A stretch of 38,073 bases of DNA from CAZBWS01 sp964495705 (GTDB lineage Bacteria; Pseudomonadota; Gammaproteobacteria; HTCC5015). The translations under genes and the position numbers were made by a program. The DNA lies in the NCBI GenBank assembly GCA_964495705.1, contig CAZBWS010000013.1, forward strand, positions 1 to 38,073, in the 5' to 3' direction. The notes beneath the pieces were generated by a model. That model was not told where the DNA came from, made no database searches, and saw only the letters and a program-made list of their open reading frames with translations. Positions 33,247-38,073 of the stretch are shown here, one piece after another (position 1 is the first letter of the stretch; each line of letters opens with the position of its first letter).

Positions 33247-34368
33247 CTATCGACTCAATAAACGTTTATCTGAGCTAATTGACATTAGCATACCAAAGCC
33301 TGCCATCAATGTGACCAGGGACGTCCCTCCGTAGCTAACCAATGGCAGAGGCACTCCTACTACCGGCAGCAAACCAGAGACCATGCCCACATTAACGAAT
33401 AGGTAGACAAAGAAAGTGAGAGAAATACTCCCCGCTAATAAGCGAGAAAAACTTTCCGAGGCACTACCTGCAATCATAAGGCTGCGAACGATAATTAGCA
33501 CATACATACCCAGTAGCAATAACACGCCGATTAAACCAAACTCTTCTCCGAATACCGAAAAAATAAAATCGGTGGACTGCTCAGGCAAAAAATCTAACTG
33601 CGATTGCGTGCCATTCATCCAACCCTTGCCGTAAGAGCCGCCAGAACCAATCGCTATTTTAGATTGAATAATATGATAACCGGAACCTAGCGGATCTGAC
33701 TCTGGATTTAAAAATGTTAAGACGCGCTGCTTTTGGTAACCGTGCATGACAAAGAACCACATCACAGGTGCAGCAATGGCCCCTAATACACTACCACCGA
33801 GAATTAAACGCCAAGGCAATCCCGCTAGAAAAATAGGGAAGAAAGCTGCACTTCCTACCAATAACGCTGTACCTAAGTCAGGTTGCTTCATGATGAGTAC
33901 CATAGGCAAAGCCATCATCGCCAAGCTCAGCAGTATTTGTCTAAAACTCGGCGGCAATGCTCTACTTCCTAAATACCAAGCCACCATCATCGGTGCAGCC
34001 AGCTTCATCATCTCAGAAGGTTGAAAGCGCACCACGCCTAAATTCAACCAGCGCTGAGCACCCATGCTTTTGGTGCCCACCAAAACCACCGCAATCAGCA
34101 TCGCGACCCCCGCCAAGTACAACCAAGGCGACCATAAACGCAAGGCGTGAGGTGATACCTGAGCAACAAACAACATTACTCCCAAGGCAATACCAAAGCG
34201 TATTAACTGTCGGATCAATAGATCTACATTTCCACCGCCTGCACTGTATAACACAACACAGCTGACCCCCATCATTATTAAAATCAGCAATAATAACGCC
34301 GGATCTAGGCGCAACCACTTGAGCAGTTGGGAAACTAGGCTAGGCTGCTGGCTTTTGTCTACAGCCAT
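33247..34368 (-). CDS. rodA: Rod shape-determining SEDS glycosyltransferase RodA
   Basis: Polytopic SEDS protein of 373 aa that polymerises glycan strands in the elongasome together with PBP2. Conserved segments are visible: GAQRWLNLGVVRFQPSEMMKL, MKQPDLGTALLV, NPESDPLGSGYHIIQSKIAIGSGG with the family Gln-Ser-Lys, LPEQSTDFIFSVFGEEFG, and PLPLVSYGGTSLV near the C-terminus. It begins 2 bp after the mrdA stop, the usual PBP2-RodA coupling. Confidence 0.97.
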   Translation of the reverse strand: MAVDKSQQPSLVSQLLKWLRLDPALLLLILIMMGVSCVVLYSAGGGNVDLLIRQLIRFGIALGVMLFVAQVSPHALRLWSPWLYLAGVAMLIAVVLVGTKSMGAQRWLNLGVVRFQPSEMMKLAAPMMVAWYLGSRALPPSFRQILLSLAMMALPMVLIMKQPDLGTALLVGSAAFFPIFLAGLPWRLILGGSVLGAIAAPVMWFFVMHGYQKQRVLTFLNPESDPLGSGYHIIQSKIAIGSGGSYGKGWMNGTQSQLDFLPEQSTDFIFSVFGEEFGLIGVLLLLGMYVLIIVRSLMIAGSASESFSRLLAGSISLTFFVYLFVNVGMVSGLLPVVGVPLPLVSYGGTSLVTLMAGFGMLMSISSDKRLLSR

Positions 34369-34370
34369 AG

Positions 34371-36233
34371 CTATTTCACCTCCATCTTGGGCAGCAAATA
34401 GGCATCCATGACACGCTTGGCAATAGGTGCGGCCACAGAACTTCCATGACCACCATTTTCAACGATCACCGCCACCACAATCTGCGGGTCATCGGCCGGC
34501 GCCCAGGCAACAAACAAGGCATGGTCGCGCAATGTTTTTTTCACATCCAAGTCTTCGTATTCTTCATCCTGCTTGACGGTGAATACCTGTGCAGTACCGG
34601 TCTTTCCTGCGATTTTATAAGGGCTGCCCCAACCTATACGCTGCGCTGTTCCTCTGGCGCTGTGCACAACGTGCAACATCGACTTTTTAATATAATTCCA
34701 GCGCCCCGTATTACGCACGGATACATCTTCAAGAGAGGATGGCCCCTCGACCTCATTTGGCACGCCTTCTACTGCTTTGAGTAAATGAGGCTTAACCTTT
34801 TTACCCTGCATAGCCAGTGTTGATGTCGCCACTGCCAGCTGTAATGGCGTCGTTAAAAAATAACCCTGACCAATTCCCGATATTAATGTTTCACCTGGAT
34901 ACCATGGTTGACGTTTGCGTGCTTTTTTCCAGCTAGAAGAGGGTAATAAACCTGGCTTTTCACCTAAGGTATCGATGCCACTGCGCGCACCAAAACCAAA
35001 CTGTTGCAAATAATCATGCATGCGATCTATACCCATACGGTTTGCCATGTCGTAAAAATAGACATCACAAGACTGGGCAATAGACTCGTCTAAATTAACA
35101 TGACTATGCCCTTCTTTTTTCCAGCAACGATATTTATGCTCATCATTAGGCAACTGGTAATAACCTGGACAATTGATTTTCTTAGATGCATTTTGCAAGC
35201 CAAGCTCTAACCCAGCCAAGCCCACAAAAGGCTTCACAGTAGAACCAGGAGGATATTGCCCTGTCAGCGCCCGGTTAAATAAGGGGCGATAATAACCATC
35301 GCGCAAGGCCCCATAATCTTTAAAGGATATCCCATTCACAAATAGGTTAGGGTTATACGTTGGCAGCGAAGCGAGCGCAATAATCTCCCCTGTACTTGGA
35401 TCCATAGCGACTAATGCTCCGGCCTCTTCTCCAAAGGCTTGTTCTGCAACGCGTTGTACATTGCTATCCAAGGTTAAATAAATATTTTTACCTGGCACTG
35501 GCGGCGCGTTTTCTAACACGCGCAGTACGCGCCCTTGCACATTGACTTCCACTTGTTCTGAGCCCACCGTGCCGTGCAAGAGGCTCTCGTAGTAGCGCTC
35601 TATGCCAGCCTTACCTGTATGCGTCGTGCCCTGGTAGTTGCGCTCGTCTAAGCGTTTTAAATCTTTTTCATCTACGCGCCCAACATAACCCACCGTATGC
35701 ACGGCTTGGTTATCCTGTGGATAATTACGATTCAAGCGTGCGGCCACATCCACACCGGGAAAGCGATGACGATTAACAGCAAAGGTAGCCAACTGCTCAT
35801 CATCGAGCTTAAATTTAAGCGGTACTCCCTTATAAGAGCCACGGCGCTGGCGGCGTAATGCCTTATGAAAGCGCTTGCGCTCATTTTCAGAGATAGCAAT
35901 AACCTCATTCACGGCATCTAAGGTAGCATCCATCTCGCCACGCTTAATAAACTCAGGTGTTACTTCCAACTGATAACTAGGCAGGTTTTCTGCTAATAGC
36001 TCGCCATTGCGATCAAATATCAGCCCCCGCGTCGGCGGCACGGGTCTCACTCGGACGCGATTATCCTGAGCTAGTACTTGATAGCGATCATAGCTGACCA
36101 CTTGCAGCCACACCATGCGTATCGCCAAAACGCTAATCATTGCCAAGCACAGCCACAGCGCCACCCAAGCACGCGCACGGAAGATGCGCATTTCTTGCTC
36201 TGGGTTGCGTAAACGGGTGCGTTTCTTGGCCAT
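34371..36233 (-). CDS. mrdA: Penicillin-binding protein 2, elongation transpeptidase
   Basis: Class B PBP of 620 aa from ATG 36231-36233 (MAKKRTRL). One N-terminal membrane anchor (about 22-46), a pedestal domain with the Zn-PBP2-like hook, and a C-terminal transpeptidase carrying S331-T-V-K334, S388-C-D390 and K544-T-G-T547. A longer frame to 36359 exists, but its 42 extra residues run into the ppa terminator region and do not resemble PBP2. The chosen start gives a normal length. Together with RodA it builds the lateral wall and is the target of mecillinam. Confidence 0.95.
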   Translation of the reverse strand: MAKKRTRLRNPEQEMRIFRARAWVALWLCLAMISVLAIRMVWLQVVSYDRYQVLAQDNRVRVRPVPPTRGLIFDRNGELLAENLPSYQLEVTPEFIKRGEMDATLDAVNEVIAISENERKRFHKALRRQRRGSYKGVPLKFKLDDEQLATFAVNRHRFPGVDVAARLNRNYPQDNQAVHTVGYVGRVDEKDLKRLDERNYQGTTHTGKAGIERYYESLLHGTVGSEQVEVNVQGRVLRVLENAPPVPGKNIYLTLDSNVQRVAEQAFGEEAGALVAMDPSTGEIIALASLPTYNPNLFVNGISFKDYGALRDGYYRPLFNRALTGQYPPGSTVKPFVGLAGLELGLQNASKKINCPGYYQLPNDEHKYRCWKKEGHSHVNLDESIAQSCDVYFYDMANRMGIDRMHDYLQQFGFGARSGIDTLGEKPGLLPSSSWKKARKRQPWYPGETLISGIGQGYFLTTPLQLAVATSTLAMQGKKVKPHLLKAVEGVPNEVEGPSSLEDVSVRNTGRWNYIKKSMLHVVHSARGTAQRIGWGSPYKIAGKTGTAQVFTVKQDEEYEDLDVKKTLRDHALFVAWAPADDPQIVVAVIVENGGHGSSVAAPIAKRVMDAYLLPKMEVK

Positions 36234-36327
36234 TACAGGGTTTAACAGTCTATATATAGATAAATCGTCGCCATTGTATAGGCAAAGAGTGTGAAACTCA
36301 CGCTTCTGTACATCATGAGACAGAAAC

Positions 36328-36356
36328 AAAAAAGCCCCAGAAAAACTGGGGCCTTT
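36328..36356 (-). terminator. Rho-independent terminator of ppa
   Basis: Inverted repeat GCCCCAG at 36334-36340 and CTGGGGC at 36346-36352 around five A, flanked by an A run at 36328-36333. Read on the minus strand it is a GC stem followed by a T run, 34 bp past the ppa stop. Confidence 0.88.
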
Positions 36357-36357
36357 C

Positions 36358-36381
36358 AATGCGGAGAGGCTGTGACAGCCT
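36358..36381 (-). repeat. Degenerate copy of the TGCGGATAGGCT palindrome
   Basis: AATGCGGAGAGGCTGTGACAGCCT differs from the consensus at one base of the octamer (A in place of T is not the change; GATA reads GAGA). The inner stem AGGCTG-TGA-CAGCCT (36367-36381) is perfect, while the outer arm is lost. It lies between the ppa stop and its terminator. Confidence 0.55.
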
Positions 36382-36389
36382 AGTTCACA

Positions 36390-36911
36390 TTACTTCTTAG
36401 CGCGCTCAATAGACTCTTGAGTGATCTGCTTAGCTTCCTCAGCATTCCCCCAACCGTCGATCTTAACCCACTTACCAGGCTCGTTGGCCTTGTACTGCTC
36501 AAAGAAGTGCTGGATCTGCTGCTTCAACAACTCAGGCATATCGTCGATGTCGTTAATGTCATTATACATAGGCGTTAGCTTCTGCTTAGGGTAAGCGATG
36601 ATCTTCGCGTCAACACCACCGTCATCAGTCATCTTAAGAACCCCTACTGGGCGTGCTTCGATTACTGCACCGTGTACTAGCGGATAAGGAGTAACAACTA
36701 GTACGTCCAATGGATCGTCATCTTCAGACAATGTATGAGGAACAAAGCCGTAGTTTGCAGGGTAGAACATGCAAGTACCCATGAAACGGTCAACTAGCAA
36801 TGCGCCGCTGTCCTTATCTACTTCATACTTTACCGGTACGTCGTTAGCAGGGATTTCGATGATGACATTAAGTAAATCCTTAGTGCCAATTTCAATATTG
36901 TCGATGTTCAT
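36390..36911 (-). CDS. ppa: Inorganic pyrophosphatase, family I
   Basis: Soluble pyrophosphatase of 173 aa, the usual bacterial family I length, hydrolysing PPi to phosphate and driving biosynthetic reactions. Conserved residues are visible in IEIPANDVPVKYEVDKDSG, FYPANYGFVPHTLSEDDDPLDVLV (the DxDPxD metal site), DAKIIA, and the FFEQYKANEPGKWVKIDGW tail. AGGT precedes ATG by 7 bases. It is read towards mrdA but separated from it by a good terminator, so it is likely monocistronic. It is divergent from adk across a 296-bp spacer. Confidence 0.97.
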   Translation of the reverse strand: MNIDNIEIGTKDLLNVIIEIPANDVPVKYEVDKDSGALLVDRFMGTCMFYPANYGFVPHTLSEDDDPLDVLVVTPYPLVHGAVIEARPVGVLKMTDDGGVDAKIIAYPKQKLTPMYNDINDIDDMPELLKQQIQHFFEQYKANEPGKWVKIDGWGNAEEAKQITQESIERAKK

Positions 36912-37138
36912 GATGATACCTATATAGATAGACGGAAAAATTCTGAACGCGAATTATAGCCGCTCTACACAAAGATCCCAAACCAAATGGCTATATGCTT
37001 ATTTAACTAACCTCTGCTGCACATCTAAGCACCACTTTGGCCAGTTTCGACCTGTACGGCTGTACACAGACATGGCACAATCCGCAGCCCTGTTAGATTT
37101 GGCTGTCAAAAGCATTCTACAGCGATTGTTTTTAATCG

Positions 37139-37156
37139 AGTTGCAAAGCTGCAACT
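37139..37156 (+). promoter_or_regulatory. Inverted repeat upstream of adk, possible operator or leader hairpin
   Basis: Perfect 7-4-7 inverted repeat AGTTGCA-AAGC-TGCAACT, 51 bp before the adk ATG, in the 296-bp spacer between divergent ppa and adk. A weak -35-like TTGCAA (37141) with TATTCA (37163) overlaps it. The rest of the spacer shows nothing else clear. No factor can be named. Confidence 0.3.
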
Positions 37157-37207
37157 GCTTGATATTCAAGTAGATAGCACAAAACTCAACCTACAAAGGC
37201 GAGCCAC

Positions 37208-37849
37208 ATGAACCTCATTTTACTCGGCGCCCCTGGTGGCGGAAAAGGCACACAGGCCAAGCTACTAGTTGAAAAATACAATATTCCACAGATCTCCACT
37301 GGCGATTTGTTGCGCGCAGCCGTAGCCGCTGGCAGCGAACTAGGCAAGCAAGCCAAGTCTGCAATGGATGCCGGCCAACTCGTTTCTGACGAGCTAGTAT
37401 TAGACTTAATCAAAGAGCGTTTATCCCAAGACGATGCTAAAAACGGCTTTATCCTTGACGGTTTCCCGCGCAACACGACACAAGCCGAAGACCTAGATAA
37501 GCTATTAAATGAGATTAATGCACCACTAGAGCGCGTTGTGTTGATTGACGTTGACTTTGATATTCTTGTTAAGCGTGTTGTCGGCCGCTGGACCTGCAAG
37601 ATTTGTGGAGAAATCTACAATACTTACTTCAAACCTCCGGCTAAAGAAGGAGTTTGTGACATTGAAGGTGGCGAGCTAGCACACCGCGCTGATGACAATG
37701 CAGAAACCATTAAGAGCCGACTAGCTGTTTTTGAAGAGCAAACAGCTCCGCTTGTTAACTACTACGATGACAAAGGCCTGCTCAAGACCATCGACGGCTT
37801 AGGCGAGATTGATGAGATCTTTGCACGCATGGTTAAAGTCGTTAGCTAA
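37208..37849 (+). CDS. adk: Adenylate kinase with Cys-containing (zinc-type) LID
   Basis: Enzyme of 213 aa converting ATP plus AMP to two ADP. The P-loop GAPGGGKGT lies at 7-15, the AMP-binding segment STGDLLRAAV at 30-39, and FILDGFPRNTTQA at 81-93. The LID domain contains C130, C133 and C150 with E153, matching the spacing C-x2-C-x16-C-x2-D of zinc-binding adenylate kinases except that the fourth ligand is Glu. Enterobacterial Adk lacks these cysteines. AAAGGCGAG precedes the ATG, and a strong terminator follows the stop. Confidence 0.96.
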   Translation: MNLILLGAPGGGKGTQAKLLVEKYNIPQISTGDLLRAAVAAGSELGKQAKSAMDAGQLVSDELVLDLIKERLSQDDAKNGFILDGFPRNTTQAEDLDKLLNEINAPLERVVLIDVDFDILVKRVVGRWTCKICGEIYNTYFKPPAKEGVCDIEGGELAHRADDNAETIKSRLAVFEEQTAPLVNYYDDKGLLKTIDGLGEIDEIFARMVKVVS

Positions 37850-37871
37850 GCTAGTCGCAAAAGCCATCAAC

Positions 37872-37902
37872 AAAAAAGCCGCTCTCAATGAGCGGCTTTT
37901 TT
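37872..37902 (+). terminator. Rho-independent terminator of adk
   Basis: Perfect 13-bp inverted repeat AAAAAAGCCGCTC (37872-37884), loop TCAAT, and GAGCGGCTTTTTT (37890-37902), 22 bp after the adk stop. Symmetric A and T runs make it usable in both directions, also for the minus-strand gene beyond it. Confidence 0.93.
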
Positions 37903-37905
37903 GTT

Positions 37906-37928
37906 ATTCGGATAGGCTGTGAATTACA
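37906..37928 (+). repeat. Degenerate half copy of the TGCGGATAGGCTGTGA element
   Basis: ATTCGGATAGGCTGTGA has one changed base in the octamer and retains the GGCTGTGA continuation seen in the ppa copy. The right arm is lost. It stands between the adk terminator and the next gene. Confidence 0.5.
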
Positions 37929-37931
37929 GAC

Positions 37932-38073
37932 TCAACCCGCTAATAAGCCACCGTAGCTAGTCGTCACAGTAAAGCTACCAGAGCGACTAGTGCTATAGGT
38001 AGCCGCCAATGAGGTTACTATCTTAGAGTTATAACCCGCGCCACCATCGTCGTTAGCGGCAATCACATTACCG
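37932..38073 (-). CDS. C-terminal fragment of a secreted-type protein, PPC-domain-like
   Basis: The frame is open from the right edge (38072) to a TGA at 37932-37934, giving 46 residues of the C-terminus. The segment AANDDGGAGYNSKIVTSL followed by a strand-rich SGSFTVTTSY resembles the end of bacterial pre-peptidase C-terminal (PPC) domains, in which an Asp-Asp-Gly-Gly loop precedes an NS and a final beta strand. PPC domains occur at the ends of secreted hydrolases. The catalytic part, if any, lies outside the window. The call rests on pattern only. Confidence 0.55.
   Translation of the reverse strand, partial: GNVIAANDDGGAGYNSKIVTSLAATYSTSRSGSFTVTTSYGGLLAG

Noticed and set aside
36234..36359. 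N-terminal extension of mrdA by 42 codons
   Set aside because: It overlaps the ppa terminator, does not resemble PBP2, and ATG 36231-36233 gives a normal-length protein.
1..38073. Search for tRNA, rRNA, CRISPR array, transposase or integrase
   Set aside because: None found by reading; the A+T-rich operon shows no flanking direct repeats or mobility genes that I could see.

Overview
The window looks like chromosomal DNA of a gammaproteobacterium, probably a marine or Cellvibrionales-like lineage. This rests on the lipA-lipB-ybeD-(D-amino acid aminotransferase)-dacA-rlpA-mltB-rodA-mrdA block, an amgK-murU pair, mazG and a YfaZ-like outer-membrane protein. No rRNA, tRNA, CRISPR array, transposase or integrase was recognised.

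Positions 1-8369 hold a rearranged Hvf/bufferin-type metal-binding RiPP locus. It contains the tail of a precursor with tandem EGKCG motifs, an MNIO (DUF692) maturase, two tandem membrane-anchored FMN/Fe-S glutamate-synthase-like proteins, a DoxX-like HvfX protein, and an HvfC (DUF2063) partner. HvfC is flanked by two CPA1 cation/proton antiporters, and the second of these has lost the conserved carboxylates of both ion-site motifs. All genes are on the plus strand with short gaps or overlaps in the distal part. Positions 8429-11056 hold tesB and a fused acetate kinase-PduL phosphotransacylase, which together suggest acyl-CoA/acetate overflow metabolism.

Positions 11338-18259 hold a compact, visibly A+T-richer five-gene operon: an unknown protein, a GH3-type acyl-adenylating amide synthetase, an RND/MMPL exporter, a double-GNAT protein and a CAT/condensation-superfamily acyltransferase carrying HxxxDG. 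It has the logic of a small system that makes an acylated amide or lipid and exports it. I do not recognise it as a described pathway.

Positions 18261-24671 hold DUF3817, a small operon (mazG, DUF393, RluA-type pseudouridine synthase), a YfaZ-like protein, amgK-murU for muramic acid recycling, a GST-like protein and a DUF4442 hotdog protein. A PAS-GGDEF-EAL regulator follows (24799-27189). From 27362 to 36233, on the minus strand, lies the lipoate/cell-elongation block, transcribed from mrdA towards lipA. Then come ppa (minus), adk (plus) and the 3' end of a secreted-type protein (minus) at the right edge.

A scan by eye of both strands finds 18 exact copies of the octamer TGCGGATA, where roughly one is expected by chance. 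Most are single copies inside genes, and two pairs form perfect inverted repeats behind genes. That pattern resembles the organisation of DNA-uptake sequences in Neisseriaceae and Pasteurellaceae. It and the GH3 operon are the two most interesting observations.
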